Assembly: GCF_001053095.1 (NCBI RefSeq)
Contig: NZ_CGBP01000030.1
Span: 1-56,810 of the forward strand
Source of the DNA: Yersinia similis
Lineage (GTDB): Bacteria; Pseudomonadota; Gammaproteobacteria; Enterobacterales; Enterobacteriaceae
Direction of reading: 5' to 3'
DNA: 56,810 nt
Positions 26,422-37,360 of the stretch are shown here, one piece after another. The position numbers and the translations under genes were made by a program. The notes under the pieces were generated by a model. That model was not told the origin of the DNA. It saw only the letters and a program-made list of their open reading frames with translations, and made no database searches. Each line of letters starts with the position of its first letter. Positions within the stretch are counted from its first letter, which is position 1.

Positions 26422-26442
26422 CGCTGTTGACTGGAGGGTGAC

Positions 26443-26865
26443 ATGGCTGCAATGACTTACCATCTGGATGTTGTGAGCGCCGAGAAGAAAATGTTCTCAG
26501 GCGTGGTACAAAAGATTCAGGTGACGGGTAGTGAAGGTGAACTGGGTATTTTCCCTGGGCACGCCCCACTGCTCACTGCCATCAAGCCTGGCATGATACG
26601 TATCGTTAAACAGTTCGGTGAGGAAGAGTTTATTTATCTTTCTGGCGGCATCCTTGAGGTGCAACCGAGTGTTGTGATCGTATTGGCTGACACAGCTATT
26701 CGTGGGCTGGATCTGGACGAAGCAAGAGCGCTGGAATCTAAGCGTAAAGCAGAAGCCCATATTAATAACTCCCACGGCGATGTCGACTATGCTCAGGCAT
26801 CCGCTGAATTGGCGAAGGCGATTGCGAAACTACGCGTAATTGAGCTAACCAAGAAGGCGATGTAA
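26443..26865 (+). CDS. atpC: ATP synthase F1 subunit epsilon
   Basis: A 140-residue subunit of the rotor that inhibits ATP hydrolysis. The N-terminal beta sandwich ([21 protein letters not shown]) is followed by two C-terminal helices ([17 protein letters not shown] ... [15 protein letters not shown]). Last gene of the operon, 21 bp after atpD, with GGAGGGTG as ribosome site and a rho-independent terminator 125 bp downstream. Confidence 0.97.
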   Translation: MAAMTYHLDVVSAEKKMFSGVVQKIQVTGSEGELGIFPGHAPLLTAIKPGMIRIVKQFGEEEFIYLSGGILEVQPSVVIVLADTAIRGLDLDEARALESKRKAEAHINNSHGDVDYAQASAELAKAIAKLRVIELTKKAM

Positions 26866-26989
26866 CGTTATATTTTGTATTGTTTATCTATCTGTGACTG
26901 CTTAAATGGTATCAGATAGAACATCACAAGGTTTTAAACCGCGGCGTTTAAACCATATGAAGTATAATGTTATTAAATAATAACGATAG

Positions 26990-27023
26990 AATGCCAGTCG
27001 GTGAAAATTGACTGGCATTTTTT
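26990..27023 (+). terminator. atp operon terminator
   Basis: AATGCCAGTC (26990-26999) pairs with GACTGGCATT (27010-27019), followed by a T run to 27023. A further hairpin, TCTATCTG/CAGATAGA (26887-26920), lies just after atpC without a T run. Confidence 0.92.
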
Positions 27024-27063
27024 TAATGCTTATACCACCCGGCATTGACTGTTTTATCCCTCA

Positions 27064-27189
27064 TATACCCGTCGCCCTTCAATATGAAGGAGTGTTAGCT
27101 GCCCTTGCTCACCTCAGTCACTTAGTTATCTAAGTTCCTGGGATTTACCCGGTTGCTGCCTATCTGCATCTTGAAGTAACTAGGGTATA
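27064..27189 (-). repeat. complete ERIC element between atpC and glmU
   Basis: A 126-bp element bounded by inverted termini TATACCC (27064-27070) and GGGTATA. Its centre carries TGCTCACCTCAGTCACTTAG and CTAAGTTCCTGGGATTTAC, the reverse complements of the two classical ERIC primer-site regions. Orientation is opposite to the copy in the atp operon. It lies just after the atp terminator. Confidence 0.9.
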
Positions 27190-27494
27190 TATGATGTTTA
27201 ATTCTTTAAAACCCTCAACAAATCATAAGCCAGAGTTATAAAATTTCTTTCTTAAAAGCCTTGTTTCTTGTCGTAAAATAAGTAGTTAATAACCTAATTA
27301 TGTGAATACATTCTGACAAGAAAACAGCAAAAAACGTCGTCGATCGCCGACACTTTTTTACGCATTTTTTGTTTATATGACAAGTCACTACAACCCTTTA
27401 GCCACGCGGATTGTGTACGTTTTTCGTTGAGAAATATGTAGTAATTATTTCGGTAAACAGGTTTACTTCCGTCTATTAAATTGGAGTTATCAGG
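27190..27494. other. AT-rich glmU upstream region
   Basis: The rest of the atpC-glmU gap after the ERIC element. No open frame is credible. It is AT-rich with several poly-T and poly-A tracts and must contain the glmU promoter, but I cannot assign -35/-10 with confidence. Confidence 0.4.
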
Positions 27495-28871
27495 TTGCTT
27501 ATGTCTAACAGCTCAATGAGTGTAGTCATCCTTGCCGCGGGTAAGGGGACACGTATGTATTCCGACCTTCCTAAGGTGTTACACCCATTGGCCGGTAAGC
27601 CAATGGTTCAGCATGTTATTGATGCTGCTATGAAGCTAGGTGCACAACATGTTCATCTGGTTTATGGCCACGGGGGGGAGTTACTGAAGGAGACCCTGGC
27701 TGATCCATCTTTGAATTGGGTATTACAGGCAGAGCAACTGGGCACCGGGCATGCGATGCAGCAAGCAGCCCCACATTTTACTGATGATGAAGATGTTTTG
27801 ATGTTGTATGGCGATGTGCCGTTGATCTCTGTTGATACGCTACAACGTCTGCTGTCCGCTAAGCCCCAAGGCGGGATTGGCTTGTTGACGGTAAAACTGG
27901 ATAACCCAAGCGGTTATGGTCGTATCGTTCGTGAGAATGGTAATGTTGTTGGGATCGTTGAACATAAAGATGCCAGCGACGCACAGCGGGAAATCAACGA
28001 GATCAATACGGGGATTCTTGTCGCTAATGGGCGTGACTTAAAACGCTGGTTATCACTGTTGGATAATAATAATGCTCAAGGTGAGTTTTATATCACTGAC
28101 ATTATTGCGCTAGCGCATGCTGATGGTAAGAAAATTGCTACTGTCCATCCTACCCGCTTGAGTGAAGTGGAGGGGGTGAATAATCGCCTACAATTGTCTG
28201 CTCTTGAGCGCGTATTTCAGACTGAACAAGCCGAAAAACTATTGTTAGCGGGTGTGATGTTATTGGATCCCACCCGCTTTGATTTGCGCGGAGAATTAAC
28301 TCATGGCCGCGATATTACTATCGATACCAATGTCATTATTGAAGGCCATGTGACTTTAGGTGACCGGGTGCGAATTGGTACGGGTTGTGTACTCAAAAAT
28401 TGTGTTATTGGTGATGACTCAGAAATAAGCCCATATACCGTTTTGGAAGATGCCCGCTTGGATGCCAATTGTACTGTTGGGCCATTTGCTCGTCTGCGCC
28501 CTGGCGCTGAATTAGCTGAAGGTGCACATGTTGGTAATTTTGTTGAAATCAAAAAAGCACGTTTGGGTAAAGGCTCTAAAGCAGGCCATCTCTCTTATCT
28601 AGGTGATGCTGAAATTGGGGCTGGCGTCAATATTGGTGCGGGAACTATAACGTGCAACTATGATGGGGCTAATAAGTTTAAAACTATTATTGGTGATAAT
28701 GTTTTTGTCGGATCGGATACTCAATTAGTCGCCCCCGTCACTGTCGCAAAAGGTGCAACTATTGGCGCGGGTACGACGGTCACCCGTGATATTGCCGAAA
28801 ATGAGTTAGTCATCAGCCGGGTCAAGCAGGTTCATATTCAGGGATGGAAGCGCCCGGTAAAGAAAAAATAA
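27495..28871 (+). CDS. glmU: bifunctional UDP-GlcNAc pyrophosphorylase/GlcN-1-P acetyltransferase GlmU
   Basis: Makes UDP-N-acetylglucosamine for peptidoglycan and LPS. The N-terminal uridyltransferase domain has [15 protein letters not shown]; the C-terminal half is a left-handed beta helix of hexapeptide repeats (about residues 255-440) with acetyl-CoA acetyltransferase activity ([16 protein letters not shown]). The start is uncertain: TTG 27495 sits 8 bp after TTGGAG and mirrors the E. coli TTG start, while ATG 27501 is two codons later. It gives 458 or 456 aa. glmS follows by 210 bp. Confidence 0.95.
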   Translation: MLMSNSSMSVVILAAGKGTRMYSDLPKVLHPLAGKPMVQHVIDAAMKLGAQHVHLVYGHGGELLKETLADPSLNWVLQAEQLGTGHAMQQAAPHFTDDEDVLMLYGDVPLISVDTLQRLLSAKPQGGIGLLTVKLDNPSGYGRIVRENGNVVGIVEHKDASDAQREINEINTGILVANGRDLKRWLSLLDNNNAQGEFYITDIIALAHADGKKIATVHPTRLSEVEGVNNRLQLSALERVFQTEQAEKLLLAGVMLLDPTRFDLRGELTHGRDITIDTNVIIEGHVTLGDRVRIGTGCVLKNCVIGDDSEISPYTVLEDARLDANCTVGPFARLRPGAELAEGAHVGNFVEIKKARLGKGSKAGHLSYLGDAEIGAGVNIGAGTITCNYDGANKFKTIIGDNVFVGSDTQLVAPVTVAKGATIGAGTTVTRDIAENELVISRVKQVHIQGWKRPVKKK

Positions 28872-28885
28872 CGTTATTTAAAACG

Positions 28886-28917
28886 CCCTTCAAGGTGAGT
28901 AATGCTTCTTTGAAGGG
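28886..28917 (+). other. hairpin after glmU
   Basis: CCCTTCAA (28886-28893) pairs with TTGAAGGG (28910-28917) around a 16-nt loop. The following ATGTTTTG is a poor U tract, so full termination is doubtful. In E. coli glmU-glmS mRNA is processed in this gap and glmS is then activated by the sRNA GlmZ; I do not claim to see the pairing site. Confidence 0.4.
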
Positions 28918-29081
28918 ATGTTTTGCCCTGTATTTTTGGTTTACTGATTGCTGCTGAAAATACAGTACAAAACATAATAATCCCCAACTCTACAGGCTCG
29001 GGGAGCCCGGAAAATCCGGTTCAATCAGGTCACTGACATCGAAAAGGTTCTAATAAGGGACCTTACATAGGAATAAAACAG

Positions 29082-30911
29082 ATGTGTGGAATTGTTGGCG
29101 CAGTAGCGCAACGTGATATCGCTGAGATTCTGATCGAAGGTTTACGTCGCCTTGAGTACCGTGGCTACGACTCCGCTGGTTTAGCGGTAGTTGATAGTGA
29201 AGGTCATCTAACTCGCTTACGTAGGGTGGGTAAGGTTCATGCACTGTCTGATGCTGCTGAAAAGCAGGATTTACACGGTGGCACGGGGATAGCACATACC
29301 CGCTGGGCTACCCATGGGGAGCCGTCAGAGGCCAATGCACACCCTCATGTTTCTGACCATATATCAGTCGTGCATAACGGCATTATTGAGAATCATGAGC
29401 CGTTACGTGAATTATTAATTAGCCGTGGCTATCGTTTCAGCTCTGAAACTGACACCGAAGTTATTGCTCACTTAGTACATTGGGAGCAACAGCAAGGGGG
29501 GTCTTTGCTGGAAGTAGTGAAACGCGTGATCCCGCAATTACGTGGTGCATACGGTACTGTTGTGATGGATAGCCGTGATCCAAATCGTCTGATTGCTGCC
29601 CGTTCCGGTAGCCCGCTGGTGATCGGTTGTGGTGTGGGTGAAAACTTTATTGCTTCTGACCAGCTTGCTCTATTGCCAGTTACTCGCCGGTTTATCTTCC
29701 TGGAAGAAGGTGATGTGGTTGAAGTTACCCGCCGGAGCATCTCTATCTTTGATAAGCAGGGTAATGCCATTGAGCGTCCTGAAATCGAATCTCAGGTGCA
29801 ATACGATGCGGGTGATAAAGGTATTTACCGCCATTACATGCAGAAAGAAATTTATGAACAGCCAATGGCGATTAAAAATACGCTGGAAGGCCGTTTAAGC
29901 CACGGGATGATTGATCTGTCAGAGCTTGGCCCAAAAGCTGATGCCTTGTTGGCAGAGGTTCAACATATTCAAATCATTGCCTGCGGTACATCTTACAACT
30001 CAGGGATGGTTTCTCGTTATTGGTTTGAGTCTTTAGCGGGTGTGCCTTGTGATGTCGAAATCGCCTCTGAATTCCGTTATCGCAAATCAGCTGTGCGTCC
30101 AAATAGCCTGTTGATCACTTTGTCACAATCTGGCGAAACGGCAGATACTCTGGCAGCTCTGCGTTTATCTAAAGAGTTGGGGTATTTAGGTTCACTGGCC
30201 ATTTGTAACGTTGCTGGTTCTTCATTAGTTCGCGAATCCGATTTAGCGCTGATGACCAAAGCGGGTACCGAGATTGGTGTTGCTTCAACGAAAGCTTTTA
30301 CCACTCAGTTGACCGTTTTACTGATGCTGGTGGGGCGTATAGGTAAGTTGAAAGGTGCCGATGCCAGCCTAGAGCACGATATTGTCCATGCGTTACAGGC
30401 ATTGCCTGCTCGTATTGAACAGATGTTGTCTCTGGATAAAACCATTGAAGCGTTGGCTGAGGGGTTCTCTGATAAGCATCATGCACTGTTCCTTGGCCGT
30501 GGTGATCAATACCCGATCGCAATGGAAGGTGCGCTGAAGCTGAAGGAAATCTCTTATATTCACGCAGAGGCTTACGCTGCGGGTGAATTGAAGCATGGCC
30601 CATTGGCATTGATTGATGCGGATATGCCGGTCATTGTGGTAGCACCAAACAATGAATTATTGGAAAAACTCAAATCCAATATTGAAGAAGTTCGTGCCCG
30701 GGGTGGTTTGCTATACGTGTTTGCTGATCAAGATGCCGGGTTCACTGATAGCGAAGGGATGAAAATAATTCAGCTGCCACATGTAGAAGAAATTATTGCG
30801 CCTATCTTCTATACCGTACCGCTACAGCTACTGTCTTATCATGTCGCGCTGATTAAAGGTACCGATGTGGATCAGCCACGTAACTTGGCAAAATCAGTAA
30901 CGGTTGAATAA
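29082..30911 (+). CDS. glmS: glutamine-fructose-6-phosphate aminotransferase GlmS
   Basis: A 609-residue enzyme making glucosamine-6-phosphate, the first step of hexosamine synthesis. The N-terminal class-II glutaminase starts [10 protein letters not shown], with Cys2 nucleophilic after Met removal. Two SIS isomerase domains follow ([35 protein letters not shown]), and the C terminus [13 protein letters not shown] is canonical. Upstream are 210 bp of leader. A terminator lies 43 bp downstream. Confidence 0.98.
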   Translation: MCGIVGAVAQRDIAEILIEGLRRLEYRGYDSAGLAVVDSEGHLTRLRRVGKVHALSDAAEKQDLHGGTGIAHTRWATHGEPSEANAHPHVSDHISVVHNGIIENHEPLRELLISRGYRFSSETDTEVIAHLVHWEQQQGGSLLEVVKRVIPQLRGAYGTVVMDSRDPNRLIAARSGSPLVIGCGVGENFIASDQLALLPVTRRFIFLEEGDVVEVTRRSISIFDKQGNAIERPEIESQVQYDAGDKGIYRHYMQKEIYEQPMAIKNTLEGRLSHGMIDLSELGPKADALLAEVQHIQIIACGTSYNSGMVSRYWFESLAGVPCDVEIASEFRYRKSAVRPNSLLITLSQSGETADTLAALRLSKELGYLGSLAICNVAGSSLVRESDLALMTKAGTEIGVASTKAFTTQLTVLLMLVGRIGKLKGADASLEHDIVHALQALPARIEQMLSLDKTIEALAEGFSDKHHALFLGRGDQYPIAMEGALKLKEISYIHAEAYAAGELKHGPLALIDADMPVIVVAPNNELLEKLKSNIEEVRARGGLLYVFADQDAGFTDSEGMKIIQLPHVEEIIAPIFYTVPLQLLSYHVALIKGTDVDQPRNLAKSVTVE

Positions 30912-30954
30912 GTTGCTCTAAGATAGGGTATTAACGAAAGAATAGCGTATTAAC

Positions 30955-30988
30955 GAAAGCCGGCAAAATTGTCGGCTTTCTCATTTTA
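30955..30988 (+). terminator. glmS terminator
   Basis: GAAAGCCGGC (30955-30964) pairs with GTCGGCTTTC (30971-30980), loop AAAATT, then TCATTTT. The preceding GTATTAACGAAAG occurs twice (about 30928 and 30947), a short tandem duplication. Confidence 0.85.
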
Positions 30989-30999
30989 TCTACGAATTA

Positions 31000-31286
31000 T
31001 TAGCGAATTTTGCCCTGAAGGCTTCTCATATTTTGCTCAAGAGAAGAAATGCTTCTTTCCAATGAAGAAACGTTGCCTTGTAGGCTAGATATCTGGCTTT
31101 TGTACTGTGAGGCTTGCTGGCTCAGGTCACTAAAGCCACATCGCTATAGACTAATTCTCCTGTCCGGCTATCTCATGCGACTATGGCACTACCTTGGTCT
31201 GAATAGCTCAATTATTGAGCTTGCAGACTAGAAGTGCTAATAAATAACAAGCTTGCCGCTATTGGTAATATGACCATTTTTTTCAT
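31000..31286 (-). pseudogene. degenerate gene for a small secreted coiled-coil protein
   Basis: On the minus strand an ATG at 31286 opens a convincing signal peptide, MKKMVILPIAASLLFIST then SSLQAQ, and stops at once with TAA. The same frame continues LSYSDQGSAIVA, another stop, then DSRTGELVYSDVALV. A +/-1 shift then gives SDLSQQASQYKSQISSLQ, GNVSSLERSISSLEQNMR and a proper TAA at 31000. So two nonsense codons and one frameshift interrupt what looks like a roughly 90-residue exported coiled-coil protein. The family is not recognised. It lies between glmS and pstS, opposite in direction to both. Confidence 0.6.
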
Positions 31287-31372
31287 TTATGACACCTTTA
31301 TTGTGTTCGGTCTTTAAACAGATTAAGTATAAAAACATATATTAATCATAATGTTATTTATATTAACGTCAG

Positions 31373-31425
31373 TTGTCATATAACTGTAATAATTCATACA
31401 TTTTTCTGTCATTAAACTGTCCTAT
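31373..31425 (+). promoter_or_regulatory. two PhoB boxes of the pstS promoter
   Basis: TTGTCATATAACTGTAATAA (31373-31392) and CTGTCATTAAACTGTCCTAT (31406-31425) each contain two 7-bp CTGTCAT-like repeats 11 bp apart. The boxes are offset by 33 bp, three helical turns, so PhoB dimers would bind one face. They precede pstS by about 200 bp. Confidence 0.85.
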
Positions 31426-31464
31426 TTTCCCTCCTGCACCATACTTGATCTGATGAAAACAATT

Positions 31465-31588
31465 TATACACTTCGTACTTGAAGCCGCAGGGTTGTTAGC
31501 GATGTTCACTCCTCGAATCACTTACTTACCTGAGTAAGTTTCCTGGGATTCATTTGCTGCCCACCAGCAACACCAAGTTCGTTGGGTA
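31465..31588 (-). repeat. ERIC element in the pstS leader
   Basis: About 124 bp. The core AATCACTTACTTACCTGAGT then AAGTTTCCTGGGATTCA is the ERIC centre in reverse orientation; the ends TATACACTTCGTACTTGAAG and TTCGTTGGGTA are the terminal repeats. It separates the Pho boxes from the pstS ribosome site and should be transcribed as most of the 5' leader. Confidence 0.85.
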
Positions 31589-31622
31589 AAGAGTTAATTC
31601 TAATATCCCATTAGGAGGGATT

Positions 31623-32663
31623 ATGAAACTGATGCGTACCACCGTAGCCAGCATTGTGGCAGCGACTTTATCTATGACTGCTGTATCCGCGTTCGCTGCT
31701 GCAAGCCTGACAGGTGCAGGTGCGACATTCCCCGCACCGGTGTATGCCAAGTGGGCAGATTCTTATCAGAAAGAAACAGGTAACAAAATTAACTATCAAG
31801 GTATCGGTTCTTCCGGTGGCGTGAAGCAAATTATTGCCAATACTGTTGATTTTGGTGCTTCTGATGCACCATTAACAGATGAAAAACTGGCTACTGAAGG
31901 TTTGTTCCAATTTCCGACCGTGATTGGCGGTGTGGTGTTAGCCGTGAATATCCCAGGCATTAAATCCGGTGAACTGACATTAGACGGTAAAACGCTGGGT
32001 GATATCTATCTGGGCAATGTGAAAAAGTGGAATGATCCTGCGATTGTTAAGTTGAACCCAGGCGTTAAATTACCGGATCAAAACATTGCTGTTGTACGTC
32101 GTGCAGACGGCTCTGGTACCTCATTTGTTTTCACCAGCTACTTGGCTAAAGTGAACGCAGAATGGAAAGAGAAAATCGGGGCTGGCTCTACCGTGAACTG
32201 GCCAACCGGTTTAGGTGGTAAAGGTAACGACGGTATTGCTGCTTTTGTTCAGCGTCTGCCTGGCTCAATTGGCTATGTGGAATACGCTTACGCGAAACAA
32301 AATAATCTGGCTTACACTAAACTGATTTCAGCAGATGGGAAGCCCGTTAGCCCAACTGAGCACAGCTTTAGCTCTGCGGCAAAAGGTGTGGACTGGAGCA
32401 AATCATTTGCTCAGGACTTAACCAATCAAAAAGGTGATGATGTTTGGCCAATTACCTCAACGACCTTCATTTTAGTGCATAAAGAACAGAAAAATGCCGC
32501 TAATGGCACTGAAGTATTGAAATTCTTTGACTGGGGTTACACACACGGCGCTAAACAAGCTAACGAACTGGATTATGCAACATTACCAGCGGAAGTTGTT
32601 GAACAAGTACGCGCAGCTTGGAAAACTCAGATTAAAGATAGTAGCGGTAAGCCAATCTTCTGA
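31623..32663 (+). CDS. pstS: phosphate-binding periplasmic protein PstS
   Basis: A 346-residue high-affinity phosphate receptor. The Sec signal peptide covers residues 1-25 (cleavage after VSAFA); the mature protein starts [20 protein letters not shown]. Phosphate-binding segments [20 protein letters not shown] and [12 protein letters not shown] are present. AGGAGG 5-6 bp before the ATG is a strong ribosome site. First gene of pstSCAB-phoU. Confidence 0.98.
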   Translation: MKLMRTTVASIVAATLSMTAVSAFAAASLTGAGATFPAPVYAKWADSYQKETGNKINYQGIGSSGGVKQIIANTVDFGASDAPLTDEKLATEGLFQFPTVIGGVVLAVNIPGIKSGELTLDGKTLGDIYLGNVKKWNDPAIVKLNPGVKLPDQNIAVVRRADGSGTSFVFTSYLAKVNAEWKEKIGAGSTVNWPTGLGGKGNDGIAAFVQRLPGSIGYVEYAYAKQNNLAYTKLISADGKPVSPTEHSFSSAAKGVDWSKSFAQDLTNQKGDDVWPITSTTFILVHKEQKNAANGTEVLKFFDWGYTHGAKQANELDYATLPAEVVEQVRAAWKTQIKDSSGKPIF

Positions 32664-32704
32664 TTTACTTGCAACGAGTGATTTATAAAATATTGATTCA
32701 ATAT

Positions 32705-32868
32705 TATACCCAAAGTAATTGGAGTCGCAGGTAAGCAGCAAGTGAACGCATCCCGATGAGCTTACTTATTTTAAGGTCAAGACCAGTAAGTTTTAAGGTC
32801 AATACCAGTAAGTGATTCGGGGCGTGAACGTAGCTAACACACCTGCGGCTTCAAGCGCGAAGGGAATA
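32705..32868 (+). repeat. expanded ERIC element between pstS and pstC
   Basis: An ERIC copy (termini TATACCCAAAGTAATTGGAG and GCTTCAAGCGCGAAGGG) of 164 bp rather than about 127. The extra length is a tandem imperfect 22-bp duplication at its centre, 32769-32790 and 32791-32812, differing at one base. It lies wholly within the pst transcription unit, 23 bp before the pstC start. Confidence 0.85.
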
Positions 32869-32891
32869 ACACCCTGATGAGAAGAGAGTCT

Positions 32892-33848
32892 ATGGCTGTC
32901 TACAAGCCGACGATCAAAGCACCGAGTAAATACGGTGACATCATTTTCAGTGCGCTGGTAAAACTGGCTGCGCTGATTACGCTATTTCTGTTGGGCGGCA
33001 TTATCATTTCATTGATTGTTGCTTCCTGGCCAAGTATAGAAAAGTTTGGTTTTGCTTTTCTCTGGACCAAAGAGTGGGATCCACCAGCTGAACAGTTTGG
33101 TGCATTGGTGCCAATTTACGGCACAATAGTCACCTCGTTTATTGCCCTGATTATTGCCGTTCCTGTCAGTTTTGGTATTGCTTTGTTCTTAACGGAACTG
33201 GCACCAAACTGGTTAAAACGGCCTTTGGGAGTCGCGATTGAGTTGTTAGCGGCGATCCCAAGTATTGTTTACGGTATGTGGGGCCTGTTTGTCTTTGCTC
33301 CATTATTTGCCCGCTATTTTCAAGAGCCTGTTGGTAACGTGATGTCCGGTATTCCAATTGTTGGGACACTGTTCTCCGGCCCTGCATTCGGCATCGGTAT
33401 TTTGGCTGCAGGCATTATTTTAGCCATCATGATTATTCCTTACATTGCGGCAGTCATGCGCGATGTCTTTGAACAAACGCCCGTGATGATGAAAGAGTCC
33501 GCTTATGGCATTGGCTGTACCACTTGGGAAGTTATCTGGCGCATTGTGCTGCCCTACACCAAGAATGGGGTTATCGGCGGTGTGATGTTGGGTCTTGGCC
33601 GTGCATTAGGTGAAACCATGGCGGTGACATTTATTATCGGTAACACCTACCAGCTCGATAGTTTCTCACTGTTTATGCCTGGTAACAGTATTACCTCTGC
33701 GTTAGCTAATGAATTTGCAGAAGCTGAATCTGGCTTACATACCGCCGCGTTAATGGAATTGGGCCTTATTTTGTTCGTTATTACCTTTATCGTACTGGCT
33801 TTATCTAAGTTAATGATTATGCGTCTGGCTAAGAACGAGGGGCGTTAA
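32892..33848 (+). CDS. pstC: phosphate ABC transporter permease PstC
   Basis: One of two channel subunits of the Pst importer; 318 aa from ATG 32892 ([17 protein letters not shown]), which has AGAGAG about 8 bp upstream and matches the E. coli N terminus. An ATG 15 bp earlier (32877) is possible. About six membrane helices; the EAA-like cytoplasmic loop [20 protein letters not shown] contacts PstB. pstA starts 1 bp after the stop. Confidence 0.96.
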   Translation: MAVYKPTIKAPSKYGDIIFSALVKLAALITLFLLGGIIISLIVASWPSIEKFGFAFLWTKEWDPPAEQFGALVPIYGTIVTSFIALIIAVPVSFGIALFLTELAPNWLKRPLGVAIELLAAIPSIVYGMWGLFVFAPLFARYFQEPVGNVMSGIPIVGTLFSGPAFGIGILAAGIILAIMIIPYIAAVMRDVFEQTPVMMKESAYGIGCTTWEVIWRIVLPYTKNGVIGGVMLGLGRALGETMAVTFIIGNTYQLDSFSLFMPGNSITSALANEFAEAESGLHTAALMELGLILFVITFIVLALSKLMIMRLAKNEGR

Positions 33849-33849
33849 C

Positions 33850-34737
33850 ATGGTGACCATGGATATGCGAAGTGATGCGACGCTGATGGAGAGCCGCCGC
33901 AAAAAGCAGGCTTGGCGTCGCCAAAAGAACCGGATTGCCTTGGTGCTTTCAATGGTAACTATGCTATTTGGTTTGTTCTGGTTGATATGGATTTTATTCT
34001 CCACGGTCACCAAAGGTATTGATGGGATGTCTCTGGCGTTGTTTACCGAGATGACACCGCCGCCAAATGCTGCGGGTGGTGGTTTAGCGAATGCCATCGC
34101 CGGTAGTGGGTTATTAATCCTGTGGGCAACAGTTATAGGTACCCCGCTTGGGATCATGGCAGGAATTTATCTGGCGGAATATGGCCGTAAATCGTGGCTG
34201 GCAGAAGTTACCCGCTTTATTAATGACATCTTATTATCAGCGCCGTCTATCGTTGTTGGTCTGTTTGTTTACACCATTGTGGTCGCCAAGATGGAGCACT
34301 TTTCTGGTTGGGCCGGGGTGATTGCACTGGCGCTGTTACAAGTGCCGATTGTTATCCGCACCACAGAGAACATGCTGAAATTGGTGCCTGATAGCCTGCG
34401 AGAAGCGGCTTATGCATTGGGGACACCCAAATGGCGCATGATCTCTGCTATCACGTTGAAAGCCTCTGTTTCTGGTATTTTGACCGGTATTTTGCTGGCG
34501 ATTGCACGTATTGCTGGTGAAACGGCACCTTTGCTGTTTACCTCGCTCTCCAACCAGTTCTGGAGTACCGATCTGACACGGCCTATTGCTAACTTACCAG
34601 TCACTATATTTAAGTTTGCTATGAGTCCGTTTGCTGAATGGCAGAGTCTGGCTTGGGCAGGGGTGTTATTGATCACCTTGTGTGTTCTGTTACTGAATAT
34701 TCTGGCCCGGGTTATTTTCGCTAAGAAAAAATACTAA
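33850..34737 (+). CDS. pstA: phosphate ABC transporter permease PstA
   Basis: The second Pst channel subunit, 295 aa. The EAA-like loop [20 protein letters not shown] and the conserved [16 protein letters not shown] are visible with six hydrophobic helices. It is translationally coupled to pstC. The C-terminal coding end AAGAAAAAATACTAATTAGC is partly duplicated just downstream. Confidence 0.96.
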   Translation: MVTMDMRSDATLMESRRKKQAWRRQKNRIALVLSMVTMLFGLFWLIWILFSTVTKGIDGMSLALFTEMTPPPNAAGGGLANAIAGSGLLILWATVIGTPLGIMAGIYLAEYGRKSWLAEVTRFINDILLSAPSIVVGLFVYTIVVAKMEHFSGWAGVIALALLQVPIVIRTTENMLKLVPDSLREAAYALGTPKWRMISAITLKASVSGILTGILLAIARIAGETAPLLFTSLSNQFWSTDLTRPIANLPVTIFKFAMSPFAEWQSLAWAGVLLITLCVLLLNILARVIFAKKKY

Positions 34738-34800
34738 TTAGCTAAGAAAAATACCGATTCGCCAATAAATTCCAAAATGCCGCTTCGGCGGTATTGGCTA
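34738..34800 (+). other. intercistronic UUCG-tetraloop hairpin and small duplication, pstA-pstB
   Basis: AATGCCGC (34776-34783) pairs with GCGGTATT (34788-34795) around a TTCG tetraloop, with one G-T pair; outer CCAAT/ATTGG can extend the stem. No T run follows. GCTAAGAAAAATAC (34741-34754) duplicates the last codons of pstA (about 34720-34734). Confidence 0.6.
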
Positions 34801-34801
34801 A

Positions 34802-35593
<792 letters not shown>

Positions 35594-35680
35594 TTGCCTT
35601 ATTACTGGGCTACTGCACATAGGCAACTACATTCATTACGCCTACTGCCTTTGGGATAGGCCATACGTACGGGAAGTATC

Positions 35681-36400
35681 ATGGATAATCTGAATCTGAG
35701 TAAACATATTTCCGGCCAGTTCAATGCAGAACTTGAACATATCCGCACCCAAGTTTTAACTATGGGGGGGTTGGTGGAACAACAATTATCTGATGCGATC
35801 ACCGCCATGCATAATCAAGACGGCGAACTGGCAAAGCGGGTAATTGCAGGGGATAAAAAGGTCAATATGATGGAAGTGGCTATCGATGAAGCCTGTGTGC
35901 GCATCATTGCCAAACGTCAGCCAACAGCCAGTGATCTACGGTTAGTGATGGCTATCATTAAGACCATTTCCGAATTAGAGCGTATCGGTGATGTGGCCGA
36001 TAAAATCTGCCGCACAGCATTGGAAAAATTCTCTCATCAACATCAGCCGCTGTTGGTCAGCCTGGAGTCTTTGGGGCGTCATACGGTGCAAATGCTACAT
36101 GATGTCCTGGATGCATTTGCTCGGATGGATCTGGATGAAGCCATCCGGATTTATCGTGAAGACAAAAAGGTCGATCAAGAATATGAAGGCATCGTACGTC
36201 AGTTGATGACATATATGATGGAAGATCCGCGAACTATCCCAAGTGTGTTAACTGCACTGTTTTGTGCTCGCTCCATTGAGCGTATCGGTGACCGCTGTCA
36301 GAATATTTGCGAATTTATCTTCTACTTTGTTAAAGGGCATGACTTCCGCCACCTTGGTGGCGATGATTTAGAGAAATTGCTTTCTGGTAAGACTGAATAA
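35681..36400 (+). CDS. phoU: phosphate signalling protein PhoU
   Basis: A 239-residue protein of two similar three-helix bundles, each with an acidic metal-binding motif ([12 protein letters not shown] and [12 protein letters not shown]). It links Pst transport state to PhoR, keeping the Pho regulon off at high phosphate. Last gene of pstSCAB-phoU, followed by a terminator. Confidence 0.97.
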   Translation: MDNLNLSKHISGQFNAELEHIRTQVLTMGGLVEQQLSDAITAMHNQDGELAKRVIAGDKKVNMMEVAIDEACVRIIAKRQPTASDLRLVMAIIKTISELERIGDVADKICRTALEKFSHQHQPLLVSLESLGRHTVQMLHDVLDAFARMDLDEAIRIYREDKKVDQEYEGIVRQLMTYMMEDPRTIPSVLTALFCARSIERIGDRCQNICEFIFYFVKGHDFRHLGGDDLEKLLSGKTE

Positions 36401-36411
36401 TAATATTTAAC

Positions 36412-36444
36412 CCCGGTCAGGCTGCTGTCTTGACCGGTTTTTTT
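36412..36444 (+). terminator. pst-phoU operon terminator
   Basis: CCGGTCA (36413-36419) pairs with TGACCGG (36431-36437), followed by seven T's. It closes the operon 12 bp after phoU. Confidence 0.9.
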
Positions 36445-36694
36445 ATCCATTTCTTGTTATTAATATCCCAACCTTCTTACTATTAATTATAATACATTTA
36501 ATCTCTGTTTATACTTATAATTGACAATTATCACACATAGTGCGATGGTTATTTTTTATTGTTATTAGTCATTTTTATTAATAGGAAGTATACCTTCCTC
36601 ACACAGGAAAATTTAATTCCTAAATTATTTTTTGAGTGTGTTATTTATTAAAAATAATGACCAATGTATTGTTAAGCAGGGCAGGATAGAAAAA

Positions 36695-37360
36695 ATGAGC
36701 TTTTATATACGCAAGAACACGGTGCTTAGCCTCTTGTGGGGTCTGTGGATTGCGGCTTTAGTGGCCCATATCATCTACGATTTATTTTTCTATTTATTTA
36801 TCGTTCCTGCATTATTCCTCATCTTTACAGTGATTAACGTTATGTTTAAAAAGAAAATAAATAGTAATAATGAAGGTTCTTCTATCGTAAATATCCCTGA
36901 CCAAACCAGTATGCCATTATCTAATACCTCACAGGATCATGCTAAAAACAATACTATTATTGCCGCAGGTACACAGTTGAAAGGTAATATTAATCTGGAT
37001 GGTGATATTCAGATTTACGGTGTAGTGATGGGGGATATCATCGTCAATGAAGGTTCAATCAGATTAATGCGTAGTGGGCAGATTGAGGGAAATTTAACTG
37101 CCCCTCATATTACGGTTGATGGCAGGGTTGAAGGGGTCTGTATTTCTGATGATCTGGAAATTCTGGAACATGGGCGCTTAAAAGGTATCGTGAAAGGCAG
37201 TAATTTCTCAATCAAAAAAGGCGGTATTTTTGTTGGTCAGTCGGAGATTACGGAAGAACCGGTTAGCCAAGTTAAGAGTAAAGCTAAGCCAATTATCGCG
37301 ATAAGTCAGGAAAAGACTAAAGTAGAGGACCTCGCTGTCGGCCAGCACAGCAGTAAATAA
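36695..37360 (+). CDS. ccmA: membrane-anchored bactofilin (CcmA-like, polymer-forming)
   Basis: A 221-residue protein, from ATG 36695 (MSFYIRKNTVL) with AGGAT about 9 bp upstream; a TTG-led extension to 36632 has no ribosome site. Two hydrophobic helices (about 10-50) are followed by a basic KKK and a bactofilin beta-helix domain (about 85-185: GTQLKGNINLDGDIQIYG, GDIIVNEGSIRLM, GQIEGNLTAPHITVDGRVEG). Bactofilins self-assemble into filaments; the Proteus CcmA homologue affects cell shape and swarming. The C-terminal tail is charged and low in complexity. Symbol assigned by resemblance. Single gene, unlinked in function to phoU. Confidence 0.8.
   Translation: MSFYIRKNTVLSLLWGLWIAALVAHIIYDLFFYLFIVPALFLIFTVINVMFKKKINSNNEGSSIVNIPDQTSMPLSNTSQDHAKNNTIIAAGTQLKGNINLDGDIQIYGVVMGDIIVNEGSIRLMRSGQIEGNLTAPHITVDGRVEGVCISDDLEILEHGRLKGIVKGSNFSIKKGGIFVGQSEITEEPVSQVKSKAKPIIAISQEKTKVEDLAVGQHSSK

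Noticed and set aside
31049-31231. 60-aa plus-strand frame between glmS and pstS
   Set aside because: It is opposite the decayed coiled-coil gene, which explains the sequence better, and it lacks a ribosome site.
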